Shown here in pieces: positions 16,564 to 24,751 of a DNA stretch of 34,162 nt. Origin of the DNA: JBEBXQ01 sp040391535. GTDB taxonomy: Bacteria > Bacteroidota > Bacteroidia > Cytophagales > Spirosomataceae. The stretch is taken from positions 1 through 34,162 of the forward strand of contig JBEBXQ010000034.1 in assembly GCA_040391535.1 (NCBI GenBank), given 5' to 3'. Positions within the stretch are counted from its first letter, which is position 1, and the number at the start of each line of letters is the position of its first letter. A model generated the notes under the pieces. That model was not told where the DNA came from, searched no databases, and saw only the letters and a list, made by a program, of their open reading frames with translations. The position numbers and the translations under genes were made by a program.

Positions 16564-17562
16564 ATGCTTAGTCGTGTTGCTAATTCTATTTACTGGATGA
16601 ACCGTTACATGGAGCGGGTCGAAAATTATGCAAGGTTTGTTGGTGTCAATTTTAATCTGGCACTCGATTTACCGGGAGGAATTGACGAACAATGGGAACC
16701 TCTCCTGGTTGCTACTGCAGACAATACCGGATTTTATGAAAAATATTCACACCCTGAACGGGAAGATGTTATTCACTACATGACCTTTGATAAGTCCAAT
16801 CCGAATTCTATTTTCAGCTCACTGAGCGAAGCAAGAGAAAACGCCAGGACGATCAGGGAAACCATCAGCCGTGAAATGTGGGAATCCATTAATACATTTT
16901 ATTTATGGCTTAAAGATGCCTCTCCTGAACAATTGAAGGATCTGGAACACATGCAGGACTTTTTCACCAGTATCAGGCAATCCTGTCAGCTGTTTCAGGG
17001 AATTGTGGATTCTACTTTTATGAGAAACGAAGCCTGGCATTTCGGACAGCTCGGCCGCTACATTGAACGGGCTGATAAAAGCTCGCGGTTTCTGGACGTT
17101 AATTATTTTTCATTGATGCATGACAGCAATCAGGGCAACTCCACGCTTGACCTGATGTTGTGGAATGCGGTGCTGAAGTCCGTAAGTGCCTATAATATGT
17201 ATTGGCAGACTTTCCGTAAAATCAACCCTCAAAATATTGTTTCCTTTTTAATTCTTGACAAAAATTTCCCCCGCTCAATTTTCTATTGCATAAAACAGGC
17301 TGAAATTTCACTGTATGCAATTGAAGGCAGCTCCCCTGAGCTGGGCTGTACCAATCTGGCAGAAAAACGGATCAGTAAACTCAGGGCGGCAATGGAATAT
17401 ACAGAAATTGAAGATATTTTCAAGACCGGGCTGCATCAGTACCTTGACGAATTCCAATCATTTAACAACAAGCTCGATTCGGCGATTTATGATTTATATT
17501 TCGGTCTTAAACCTGCGCAAAGCACACAAATATGGCAGGACAGACAATTGCAGAATCAGTAA
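16564..17562 (+). CDS. Alpha-E domain protein
   Basis: This 332-residue, mostly helical protein belongs to the alpha-E family (helical domain with a conserved ER motif). It begins with the hallmark LSRVANSIYWMNRYMERVEN (2-21) and has the second conserved patch FGQLGRYIERADKSSR in the middle. Biochemical function is unproven. Comparative genomics places such proteins with a circularly permuted ATP-grasp, a transglutaminase and an Anbu-type proteasome homologue, in a predicted peptide-synthesis or modification system. Here the Anbu and transglutaminase genes follow directly, but the gene upstream is fumC, on the other strand, with no ATP-grasp between. The gap to the next gene is 65 bases and contains a promoter-like element. 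Confidence 0.88.
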   Translation: MLSRVANSIYWMNRYMERVENYARFVGVNFNLALDLPGGIDEQWEPLLVATADNTGFYEKYSHPEREDVIHYMTFDKSNPNSIFSSLSEARENARTIRETISREMWESINTFYLWLKDASPEQLKDLEHMQDFFTSIRQSCQLFQGIVDSTFMRNEAWHFGQLGRYIERADKSSRFLDVNYFSLMHDSNQGNSTLDLMLWNAVLKSVSAYNMYWQTFRKINPQNIVSFLILDKNFPRSIFYCIKQAEISLYAIEGSSPELGCTNLAEKRISKLRAAMEYTEIEDIFKTGLHQYLDEFQSFNNKLDSAIYDLYFGLKPAQSTQIWQDRQLQNQ

Positions 17563-17583
17563 TCATTTGCCGTATTGTTTAGC

Positions 17584-17591
17584 TAAATTTG
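17584..17591 (+). promoter_or_regulatory. TAnnTTTG element between the alpha-E and Anbu genes
   Basis: TAAATTTG fits TAnnTTTG exactly and lies 36 bases before the Anbu ATG, with a TTTG 14 bases upstream of it. It could give the Anbu-transglutaminase pair a separate transcript. Confidence 0.4.
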
Positions 17592-17627
17592 CAGTACTTA
17601 CCTTAAAACACTATTAAAAACCAATTT

Positions 17628-18362
17628 ATGACCTATTGTCTGGGTATTAAAGTTGAATCAGGTTTAGTGGCTATCGCCGACACCCGGCTAACGTCGGGTA
17701 CTGAAGTTTCCACTAACCGGAAACTATCTGTTCATCAGCTTGAAAATCATTCTCTGTTTATCATGACTTCCGGTCTTCGGTCAGTCCGTGATAAAGCGAT
17801 TACCTATTTTAATGAAGTACTTGAAAACCAGGACGCGTCATTCAAGAAACTATATCAGGCCGTTAATGCTTTCGGAAACCAGGTTAAACGCGTGGCAGAA
17901 GAAGATAAAAAATCACTTCAGGAGGCCGGGCTTTCCTTTAATTTATTTTCTATTGTAGGCGGACAACTGGAAAATGACGAAGAACACAAACTGTTTCTGT
18001 TATATCCGGAAGGTAACTGGGTGGAAGTAGGCACCGGCTCTCCGTTTGTCATTATTGGTAACTCGGGATATGGGAAACCCCTTTTATACCGAAGCCTGAG
18101 GTACGATTCGTCCATGAAGCACGCACTTAAAATCGGATTCCTTTCCTTTGATTCCACCCGTGTGAGCTCCAATGATGTTGACTATCCGATTGATGTACTG
18201 ATTTATGAAAAAGATTCCTTTCATATCACAGAGCATCGTTATGAAAAGGACGACCTTGATTATGTCGGTAAGCAATGGAATGCCCTGCTGACAAATTCAG
18301 TACAAAAATTACCCCACGACTGGACGGAAGCTGTTTTTTCAAAAAAAATCCTGAAGCAATGA
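17628..18362 (+). CDS. Anbu-type proteasome-like peptidase (Ntn hydrolase)
   Basis: A 244-residue protein of the bacterial proteasome-homologue family Anbu. After removal of Met1, Thr2 becomes the N-terminal nucleophile (MTYCLGIKVESGLVAIADTR), with Asp18 and Lys32 in the usual positions. GNSGYGKPLL and the SSNDVDYPIDVLIYEK stretch also match the family. Anbu forms helical or ring assemblies in the cytoplasm; its substrates and peptidase activity are poorly defined. The 3' end overlaps the transglutaminase start by four bases (ATGA), implying coupled translation. HslV is the alternative family, but the Anbu-type N-terminus and the alpha-E/transglutaminase context argue against it. Confidence 0.87.
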   Translation: MTYCLGIKVESGLVAIADTRLTSGTEVSTNRKLSVHQLENHSLFIMTSGLRSVRDKAITYFNEVLENQDASFKKLYQAVNAFGNQVKRVAEEDKKSLQEAGLSFNLFSIVGGQLENDEEHKLFLLYPEGNWVEVGTGSPFVIIGNSGYGKPLLYRSLRYDSSMKHALKIGFLSFDSTRVSSNDVDYPIDVLIYEKDSFHITEHRYEKDDLDYVGKQWNALLTNSVQKLPHDWTEAVFSKKILKQ

Positions 18363-19204
18363 GGTTATCAGTCCTTCACCGTCTGCAATACAGCTATGAA
18401 GGCAATGTCAGACTGAATCCGCATACCCTGTATTTATACCCAAGGCTTTATCCCCATCAGCAACTCATCAGTTATCAGCTGAACATCAGCCCTTCGCCGT
18501 CCAAGGTGATCCAGAACACCGACGCAGAAGGAAACATACAGCAGATTGTCTATTTCAGTCCTGACCTGACAGGGCATCTGACAGTCGAGGCTCAGATGAG
18601 TATTGAATCATTACCCATTAACATGCTGGACTTTGTGCTGTTCCCTTTTTCAACGCAAAAAATCCCGTTTCAATATCCGGCACAACTCATGAAATACCTT
18701 TCGCCCTATCTGTTTCCCGGGCAAAACAATCCTTATATTGAACACTTTGCCAGAAAAATAGCGTCATCTGTTAATTGGGAAACCGTACCGTTTCTGGTTG
18801 AATTAACCAAACAGATTCAAACCGGTTTCAGCTATAACAAAAGAGAAACAGGCCAGGCTTTACCACCGGAAGAAACGCTTCGTACTAAATCAGGCTCATG
18901 CAGAGATTACTCCCGGTTATTCACAGCAGCCTGTTCAAGTCTGGGAATTGCCTCACGTTTTGTCAGCGGATACCTGTTTGGCAATACCCAGCAGGAACAT
19001 GAATTACATTCGTGGGCGGAAGTGTACCTGCCAGGCGCCGGATGGAGAGGATTTGACCCGACAGAAGGAATGCCTGTCATCCATAAACACATCAGCCTGG
19101 GTGCATCCGGTGATTTTGATCAACTGGCGCCTGTAATGGGTAGCTTTAACGGCATCGGGAACTCATCGCTTGAAACATTGGTCGAATTGAATGAGTTGAT
19201 TTAA
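18359..19204 (+). CDS. Transglutaminase-like protease of the alpha-E/Anbu operon
   Basis: A 281-residue protein with a bacterial transglutaminase N-terminal beta domain (about 1-85) and a transglutaminase/cysteine-protease core. The catalytic triad is visible: Cys181 in KSGSCRDYSRLF, His217 in ELHSWAEVYLP, and Asp233 in GWRGFDPTEG. There is no signal peptide, so it should act in the cytoplasm. The start is fixed by the ATGA overlap with the Anbu stop and by the usual MRLSVLHRLQYSYEG N-terminus; an in-frame upstream extension to 18275 is non-homologous. Family members are thought to be amidases or peptidases acting with alpha-E and ATP-grasp proteins; the substrate is unknown. Confidence 0.9.
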   Translation: MRLSVLHRLQYSYEGNVRLNPHTLYLYPRLYPHQQLISYQLNISPSPSKVIQNTDAEGNIQQIVYFSPDLTGHLTVEAQMSIESLPINMLDFVLFPFSTQKIPFQYPAQLMKYLSPYLFPGQNNPYIEHFARKIASSVNWETVPFLVELTKQIQTGFSYNKRETGQALPPEETLRTKSGSCRDYSRLFTAACSSLGIASRFVSGYLFGNTQQEHELHSWAEVYLPGAGWRGFDPTEGMPVIHKHISLGASGDFDQLAPVMGSFNGIGNSSLETLVELNELI

Positions 19205-19432
19205 ATTATACTCAACTCTTCAACTTCCGGAACGTTGCTATGTTCAGAAAACCTGACGATCTCATTTATTAAAATGAGTAATCCGGCACGACAAAAGGTG
19301 ATATCCGTTTAACTTCCGAAACTCACATCATCCGGACGAACGTCACATCCTAAAAATTTGTTATCCATAACCATTGGATAAAACTCCTCCATTTAATATT
19401 CATATTCCCTTTTAACAAGGAGGTAATTTCAT

Positions 19433-19440
19433 TATTTTTG
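19433..19440 (+). promoter_or_regulatory. TAnnTTTG promoter element of the phosphoglucosamine mutase gene
   Basis: TATTTTTG lies 22 bases before the GTG start at 19463. The rest of the intergenic region (19205-19462) holds no gene; a small palindrome, CTCATTT (19261-19267) with AAATGAG (19272-19278), lies in it without a T-run. Confidence 0.5.
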
Positions 19441-19462
19441 CATTCTAAACAATAAGTAAACT

Positions 19463-20866
19463 GTGACTTTAATAACATCCATCTCGGGAATCCGGGGCAC
19501 CATTGGAGGAAAACCAGGAGAGTCTTTAACTCCTCAGGACATCGTTAAATTTACCGCTGCCTACGGCACCTGGCTTAAAAGGAACAATCCAGGTAAAAAT
19601 CAGGTAGTTCTGGGACGGGATGCCAGATTATCAGGCGATATGGTAAGCCGCATTGTTGCCGGCACCCTACAAGGCATCGGACTGAATGTTATTGATCTTG
19701 GCTTATCAACAACACCTACTGTAGAATTTGCCGTTCCGCTTGAAAACGGGATCGGCGGAATTATTATTACCGCCAGCCACAATCCGATTCAGTGGAACGC
19801 ACTGAAACTGTTAAATGCCGATGGTGAATTCCTTTCTGAAACTGACGGAGCAGAAGTACTTGCGCTGGCAGAAGCACAGGATTTTGATTTTGCAGAGGTG
19901 AAAAAACTGGGCAGCTACCAGACCAAAGACGATTATATAGATCTGCATATTGCACATATACTGACCCTACCTCTTGTAGATATTGAGGCTATCAGAAATG
20001 CTAACTTCAGAATAGCCGTTGATGCAGTCAATTCGACCGGTGGAATTGCAGTCCCGAAATTACTGGAAGCACTGGGTGTCAGAACTGAAAATATTACTCC
20101 TATCTACTGTGAGCCCACAGGGCATTTTCCTCATAATCCGGAGCCGTTGCCTGAACATTTGCATGAAATTATCTCTCATGTCAAAAACGGCAGCTATAAT
20201 CTGGGGATAGTCGTTGATCCTGATGTTGACAGGCTGGCATTCATTTGTGAGGACGGATCGGTATTCGGAGAAGAATATACCCTGGTTGCGGTAGCAGATT
20301 ATGTATTAAAGCACAATCCGGGTAATACAGTTTCCAACCTTTCTTCAACCGCTGCACTCAAAGACGTAACACTGAAAGCGGGCGGCCGCTATTTTGCCTC
20401 AGCAGTCGGAGAAGTTAACGTAGTAAATGCGATGAAGGAACACAGAGCCGTAATTGGCGGAGAAGGTAACGGAGGTATTATCTACCCTGCTTCTCATTAC
20501 GGACGCGATGCATTGGTGGGCATTGCCTTATTTCTGAGTCATCTGGCCAAATTCGGCAAGTCGGTATCCATTCTGAAAAAATCGTATCCGGGCTATTTTA
20601 TTTCTAAAAACAAAATTGAACTGACTCCGGATATTGATGTGGATAAAATCCTTGAGAAAATCCAGACAAAATATTCAAAACACCCCGTGACAACGATCGA
20701 TGGTGTCAAAATTGAATTTGACAGAGAGTGGGTCCACCTCCGCAAATCAAATACAGAGCCGATTATCAGAATCTATTCAGAATCTGAAGTGATGACAACA
20801 GCTGAAAATCTGGCCAGAAAGATTATTTCTGATATTAAGGAGATCATTTCCGAACCTCAGGCATAA
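19463..20866 (+). CDS. glmM: Phosphoglucosamine mutase (alpha-D-phosphohexomutase family)
   Basis: A 467-residue phosphohexomutase. It has the phosphoserine loop TASHNPIQWNALK (Ser105), the Mg-binding DPDVDR (252-257, with Asp252, Asp254 and Asp256), the sugar-binding GEGNGGI, and the phosphate-binding RKSNTEPIIRIY near the end. Bacteroidota proteins of this kind are annotated as phosphoglucosamine mutase, making glucosamine-1-phosphate for UDP-GlcNAc; phosphomannomutase activity is possible. Translation begins at GTG (MTLITSISGIRGTIGG), which matches the family N-terminus and follows a promoter element by 22 bases. A cysteine desulfurase gene follows after 28 bases on the same strand. Confidence 0.87.
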   Translation: MTLITSISGIRGTIGGKPGESLTPQDIVKFTAAYGTWLKRNNPGKNQVVLGRDARLSGDMVSRIVAGTLQGIGLNVIDLGLSTTPTVEFAVPLENGIGGIIITASHNPIQWNALKLLNADGEFLSETDGAEVLALAEAQDFDFAEVKKLGSYQTKDDYIDLHIAHILTLPLVDIEAIRNANFRIAVDAVNSTGGIAVPKLLEALGVRTENITPIYCEPTGHFPHNPEPLPEHLHEIISHVKNGSYNLGIVVDPDVDRLAFICEDGSVFGEEYTLVAVADYVLKHNPGNTVSNLSSTAALKDVTLKAGGRYFASAVGEVNVVNAMKEHRAVIGGEGNGGIIYPASHYGRDALVGIALFLSHLAKFGKSVSILKKSYPGYFISKNKIELTPDIDVDKILEKIQTKYSKHPVTTIDGVKIEFDREWVHLRKSNTEPIIRIYSESEVMTTAENLARKIISDIKEIISEPQA

Positions 20867-20894
20867 TATCGTTTAAATACACTTCATCAGACTT

Positions 20895-22043
20895 ATGAAC
20901 GCATATCTTGATAACGCCGCCACTACTCCGCTTGATCCGTTGGTACTGGAGGAAATGTTGCCTTATCTGACCAGTCAGTTCGGAAATCCTTCCTCTATTC
21001 ATGCCCATGGAAGGAAAACGCGCACAGCGATTGAAAGAGCACGTAAAAAAGTAGCCGAATTACTGAATGCTGCACCAGCTGAGATTTTCTTTACCTCCGG
21101 TGGTACAGAAGCAGACAATACCGCCATACGCGGATCTGTCGAGGGTTTGGGCATCACTCACGTAATTTCTTCTCCGCTTGAACATCATGCCGTAGAACAT
21201 ACGATCAGTTACCTCGAAAAAAGAGGGCTGATAAAGGTAAGCCTGCTTGAAACCGACCGGCATGGAAACCTTAATATGGATCAGCTGAAATCCTTGCTGG
21301 AAGCGCATCCCGGCTCACTGGTATCCCTTATGCATGGTAATAATGAAATCGGGAATATGCTGGATATTCAATACGTAAGCGAACTTTGTGCAGCTTACAG
21401 TGCTATATTTCATTCAGATACGGTCCAAACCATGGGGCATTTCAGGCATGATATGCAGGCGTTGAAAACGGATTTCATCGTAGGCTCTGCACATAAATTT
21501 CATGGTCCGAAAGGTATCGGTTTTATTTATGCCCGCCCCGGGAAACGCATTTCACCCTTTATCCATGGTGGTGCTCAGGAACGCAATATGAGAGGAGGTA
21601 CAGAAAACCTTTATGGTATTGTAGGACTGGCGAAAGCACTCGAATTAGCCTACCAGAACCTTGACGAGCATCGTGCTTATATAACAGGACTGAAGCAAGA
21701 GATGATCCGCCTGTTCAAAGAAGCCATTCCCGGTGTTGAGTTTAATGGCTTAAGTGCTCAGCCTGATAGCCTTTATACTGTTTTAAGTGTAAGTCTGCCC
21801 CCTACCGACCAGAATGACATGATTCTTTTCAACCTGGATATTGCGGGGATTTCCGCTTCGGGGGGCAGTGCCTGCTCCAGCGGAACAGACATTGGATCAC
21901 ACGTACTTACGGCTATCGGCGCAGATCCGGCCAGGCCGGGGGTGCGATTTTCCTTCAGTCGTTATACAAAACCGGAAGAAATCCGGTATGCCGTATCAAC
22001 ACTGGCTGACCTTTACCAGAACCACCTTACTTATTCCTCCTGA
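20895..22043 (+). CDS. Cysteine desulfurase (NifS/IscS type)
   Basis: A 382-residue PLP enzyme that takes sulfur from cysteine and delivers it for Fe-S clusters or thio-modification. Key residues are Lys201 in GSAHKFHGPKG (PLP Schiff base), the PLP-contact HGNNEIG (147-153), and the catalytic Cys327 in GGSACSSGTD. The N-terminus YLDNAATTPLDP is typical. The mobile-loop arrangement GSACSSG identifies a group I (NifS/IscS) enzyme, not the SufS group. No isc or suf partners are adjacent; it is probably co-transcribed with the phosphoglucosamine mutase gene. Its 3' end overlaps the convergent FMN reductase gene by 13 bases. Confidence 0.93.
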   Translation: MNAYLDNAATTPLDPLVLEEMLPYLTSQFGNPSSIHAHGRKTRTAIERARKKVAELLNAAPAEIFFTSGGTEADNTAIRGSVEGLGITHVISSPLEHHAVEHTISYLEKRGLIKVSLLETDRHGNLNMDQLKSLLEAHPGSLVSLMHGNNEIGNMLDIQYVSELCAAYSAIFHSDTVQTMGHFRHDMQALKTDFIVGSAHKFHGPKGIGFIYARPGKRISPFIHGGAQERNMRGGTENLYGIVGLAKALELAYQNLDEHRAYITGLKQEMIRLFKEAIPGVEFNGLSAQPDSLYTVLSVSLPPTDQNDMILFNLDIAGISASGGSACSSGTDIGSHVLTAIGADPARPGVRFSFSRYTKPEEIRYAVSTLADLYQNHLTYSS

Positions 22044-22618
22044 TGATGCCAGCGCCGGGCGATTGTAAGGGTATAATTTAAATATTTTTCTATCCCTTTG
22101 TCATAAATAGCATTACCAAGCGACTCCCCGGTTTCGCTCAGGTTTTTATGCGTTTCATGTGATTCGAAGATTTTAGGCGATACAACGGAAGTCTGTTCCA
22201 GAAAACTAATCAGTTTGTTAATCAGGGTAGTCAGTTCAATACCCGGCCTGCGCCCTCCCCTGCCATTGGAAACACCTACCAGCCCGAACACCTTGTTATC
22301 AAAAAGAGAAGCAAAATCCTTTGTACCCAATTGATGTAACGCATTAATCAGTTCTCCGCTGGTTATCCAGTTATATTCAGGAGCTACTAACAAAATCAGT
22401 TCTGCCTGATTCCATTTTTCCGTCAGGTCCTTCTGAAAGGAAGAAAGATTATTTTTATCAACTGTTCCGCGGCCGATCATCGGAATGTCACAATTTTCAA
22501 AATCGCAGCAGGCTATTTCATGATTACCTGATTTTTCCAGAAGGCTTTTCAGATAGCGCTGTACTTTAACAGAGTTACTTTGTTGACGTGATGAAGCCGA
22601 AATAATGGTAATTTTCAT
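22031..22618 (-). CDS. NADPH-dependent FMN reductase family protein
   Basis: A 195-residue flavodoxin-fold protein. It starts MKITIISASSRQQSNS (the phosphate-binding loop of the FMN site), continues with the flavin-contact LLVAPEYNWITSGELINA, and has GVSNGRGGRRPG further on. Members of the family reduce FMN, quinones, azo dyes or chromate with NAD(P)H; the physiological substrate cannot be read from the sequence. The length is near the family norm of about 180-190. Its stop lies 13 bases inside the convergent cysteine desulfurase gene. It appears to be transcribed alone. Confidence 0.85.
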   Translation of the reverse strand: MKITIISASSRQQSNSVKVQRYLKSLLEKSGNHEIACCDFENCDIPMIGRGTVDKNNLSSFQKDLTEKWNQAELILLVAPEYNWITSGELINALHQLGTKDFASLFDNKVFGLVGVSNGRGGRRPGIELTTLINKLISFLEQTSVVSPKIFESHETHKNLSETGESLGNAIYDKGIEKYLNYTLTIARRWHHQEE

Positions 22619-22694
22619 ATAAATGATTTTCTGTACCGGTCACCCGATTAAATTGGTAACCCAAAAGGAAAAACTGATTAAGCTATCTGTAACG

Positions 22695-22710
22695 ATTCGC
22701 CAGGGCGAAT
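22695..22710. other. Small GC-rich hairpin downstream of ferrochelatase
   Basis: ATTCGC (22695-22700) pairs with GCGAAT (22705-22710) around CAGG in the 120-base gap between hemH and the FMN reductase gene. Neither strand has an immediate T-run, so it is only a weak terminator candidate. Confidence 0.3.
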
Positions 22711-22738
22711 AACGAAGATGCCGCTTATGAACTAAACC

Positions 22739-23809
22739 CTATACATTTTCTATGGTTTCCCTTACTCCCACCAGATCTTTCAGCAGGTCAACCCAGATCT
22801 GGCTGTCATTCAGACTTTCCACCAGGTCCCATCTCTCGCCACCCATTTCCAGGAACATATCCCTGTACTCTTCACCAACTTCAATGGTTGTTTCCAGACA
22901 ATCTGCCACAAATGCCGGTGAAAACGCCAGTACTTTCTTTACTCCTTTACCGGCCAGCTCCTTCACCACGTCTTCGGTATAAGGTTGAACCCAGGGTTCT
23001 TTCCCCAACCGGGACTGAAAACAATTAGATATCTTTTCTGATGGAATATTCAAAGCTTCAGCCAGCAAACGGGTGGTGGCAAAACACTGCGCCCGATAGC
23101 AAAACTGATTTCTTTCCGTCATCGCATGACAACAGGTTCCCAGCTTGCATTGTGTTCCGGAAATATCGGCTTTGTGAATCTGTCTTTCCGGTAATCCGTG
23201 ATAGCTGAACACAAAATGATCATATTGCTCCAGGTCAATGTATTTTCTGCCCAGATCCGCAAATCCTTTGACAAACAAAGGATGATCAAAAAACTGATTG
23301 ACAAATGAAAGCTCCGGCAAGGTCTGCCAGTTTTTCATGACCCGCATCACTTCTTCATATACAGAGCCGGTAGTTGCAGAGGCATATTGCGGAAAAAACG
23401 GAATTACCTGTATGGAGGACAGATTCATTTTCTGCATCTCTGTCAGAACATCCTGAATCCCCGGATTTTTATAACGCATGGCCAGTTTAACAACATACTC
23501 CGCTCCAAGTTGTTCCTGAAGCATTTTTTCTACTGCATGTCCGTAAACCTTTAAAGGCGAACCTTCTTCCAGCCACACCTGCTGATATATCTTAGCCGAC
23601 TTTGGCGCCCTGAACGGGCCTATGATTCCGTTGACCAGAAAAAATCTGTTCACAAACGGAATATCAATTACCCGGCTGTCCATCAAAAACTGAATCAGAT
23701 AGCTTCTCACATCTCTGACCGAAGGACTATCCGGTGTACCAAGATTGACAAGTAAGACCCCCTTTCTTCCTTTATTTTTTTTCACTGAAACACGCTTCAT
23801 AATGACCAT
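22739..23809 (-). CDS. hemH: Ferrochelatase
   Basis: A 356-residue protein that inserts Fe(II) into the porphyrin in the final steps of heme synthesis. Family marks are KGVLLVNLGTPDSP near the start, the catalytic His204 in FSYHGLPERQ, and Glu306 in FVADCLETTIEV. Between them is a cysteine-rich segment: Cys221, Cys226, Cys227, Cys237 and Cys242 (CKLGTCC...NQFCYRAQC). From memory, an internal-segment [2Fe-2S] class of ferrochelatases exists and this could be one. The start at 23809 is favoured over Met4 because AGGAG lies six bases upstream, one of the few clear Shine-Dalgarno sequences in the window. It is a single-gene unit with its own promoter element. Confidence 0.93.
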   Translation of the reverse strand: MVIMKRVSVKKNKGRKGVLLVNLGTPDSPSVRDVRSYLIQFLMDSRVIDIPFVNRFFLVNGIIGPFRAPKSAKIYQQVWLEEGSPLKVYGHAVEKMLQEQLGAEYVVKLAMRYKNPGIQDVLTEMQKMNLSSIQVIPFFPQYASATTGSVYEEVMRVMKNWQTLPELSFVNQFFDHPLFVKGFADLGRKYIDLEQYDHFVFSYHGLPERQIHKADISGTQCKLGTCCHAMTERNQFCYRAQCFATTRLLAEALNIPSEKISNCFQSRLGKEPWVQPYTEDVVKELAGKGVKKVLAFSPAFVADCLETTIEVGEEYRDMFLEMGGERWDLVESLNDSQIWVDLLKDLVGVRETIENV

Positions 23810-23815
23810 GAGCAG

Positions 23816-23820
23816 CTCCT
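23816..23820 (-). promoter_or_regulatory. Shine-Dalgarno sequence of hemH
   Basis: Minus strand AGGAG, six bases before the ATG at 23809. It decides between that ATG and the second in-frame ATG at 23800. Confidence 0.6.
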
Positions 23821-23853
23821 ACAGAAGCTGAAGATATTTTTATGGTAAAAATA

Positions 23854-23861
23854 CAAACCTA
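23854..23861 (-). promoter_or_regulatory. TAnnTTTG promoter element of hemH
   Basis: Minus strand TAGGTTTG, an exact match about 44 bases before the ATG, with another TTTG 12 bases further upstream. Confidence 0.5.
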
Positions 23862-24015
23862 AAATGAGTAGTGCAAAGAATACATGGTAAATAAGACAGT
23901 GAAGGGATACCGATAATTAAAATAATCCTAAATATCATTTTAACAGAAGCCCCTTGATACAATTGCTCTTTCTATTTTCGTTGTACTCAAAATTCTAATT
24001 CACTTTTAATTTAAT

Positions 24016-24603
24016 ATGTACATTAATCACACTTCGTTCAAACGAGTTTCAGTTTATGCTATCCTATTGATGATCCTCTGGTTACCCCATATTCCAACTT
24101 ACGGACAAATGGCGAAAGGTAGTCAACGATTTATGTTTACACCGTTTACTATGCTTGATGCCGGGCCTGGGCTGGGTTTTCATTATGAATTTATGGCTGC
24201 CAGAAATATGGCTGTCGTATTGCCCGGTTATATTGTGTTTGATAATGATCCTGCCCACTACCGCAGTAATGATAACTTTGTAAGTCACTATTTTGTACCT
24301 GGCGTTAAGTTTTATCCTGCCGGCCAGCACAAAGTAACCTACGGAATCGGTCCTTCGCTGATGCTGGGTTATGGTAACAAAAAATGGAGAGACAATCATC
24401 AGGATATACACGCACACCGGTTCAGAATCGGGGTCATCGCGATGAACTATGTTGACTTTCACATCACCAGCAAGTTTCTCATAGCATTGGAGGGTGGTCC
24501 GGGTATCCGCTATCTTGATCACTACTGGACAAAAAACCGTGGTGTTTCAGAAACATTTGAATTTACCGGTCAGTTTAGCTTCAAACTGGGATTCCGGTTT
24601 TAG
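24016..24603 (+). CDS. Small outer-membrane beta-barrel protein
   Basis: A 195-residue protein with an N-terminal signal peptide (about 1-31, ending in PTYGQ). The mature part is about 165 residues of alternating hydrophobic and polar strands rich in Tyr, Phe and Gly (for example FMFTPFTMLDAGPGLGFHYEF and YGIGPSLMLGYG). It ends in SFKLGFRF, the terminal aromatic typical of outer-membrane barrels. That length suits an eight-strand OmpA/OmpX-like barrel. I do not recognise a specific family, and no function can be assigned. It converges on nuoH; the gap holds two inverted repeats. Confidence 0.7.
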   Translation: MYINHTSFKRVSVYAILLMILWLPHIPTYGQMAKGSQRFMFTPFTMLDAGPGLGFHYEFMAARNMAVVLPGYIVFDNDPAHYRSNDNFVSHYFVPGVKFYPAGQHKVTYGIGPSLMLGYGNKKWRDNHQDIHAHRFRIGVIAMNYVDFHITSKFLIALEGGPGIRYLDHYWTKNRGVSETFEFTGQFSFKLGFRF

Positions 24604-24634
24604 AAAACTGTGGTAGATATAACAATCTTTCGTC

Positions 24635-24697
24635 GTCGTCAGATCAGAAATGTATATCAAAGCACGAACAACACGTATACACTTTCTATCTGATGAC
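24635..24697. repeat. Long imperfect inverted repeat
   Basis: The left arm (24635-24656) and right arm (24676-24697) are reverse complements over 22 positions, with one mismatch and two one-base bulges, around a 19-base spacer. No T-run follows on either strand, so it is not a standard terminator. It lies between the convergent outer-membrane protein gene and nuoH. Confidence 0.65.
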
Positions 24698-24727
24698 CTG
24701 GCATTTAACCGCGCTCAGTGTCTTTCA

Positions 24728-24751
24728 AAATTCAGTTTACGGACTGAATTT
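24728..24751 (-). terminator. Hairpin directly after nuoH
   Basis: AAATTCAGT (24728-24736) pairs perfectly with ACTGAATTT (24743-24751) around a six-base loop; the arm abuts the nuoH stop codon. Minus-strand continuation is TGAAAGAC, so the U-tract is only that within the stem. A terminator is likely but not certain. Confidence 0.5.

Noticed and set aside
18275..18358. Extension of the transglutaminase gene into the Anbu gene
   Set aside because: The ATGA overlap at 18359 and the family N-terminus fix the start; the upstream residues are out-of-frame Anbu sequence.
24082..24522. Open frame of 146 codons on the minus strand
   Set aside because: Antisense to the small outer-membrane protein gene, which has a signal peptide and a terminal aromatic and is therefore the real gene.
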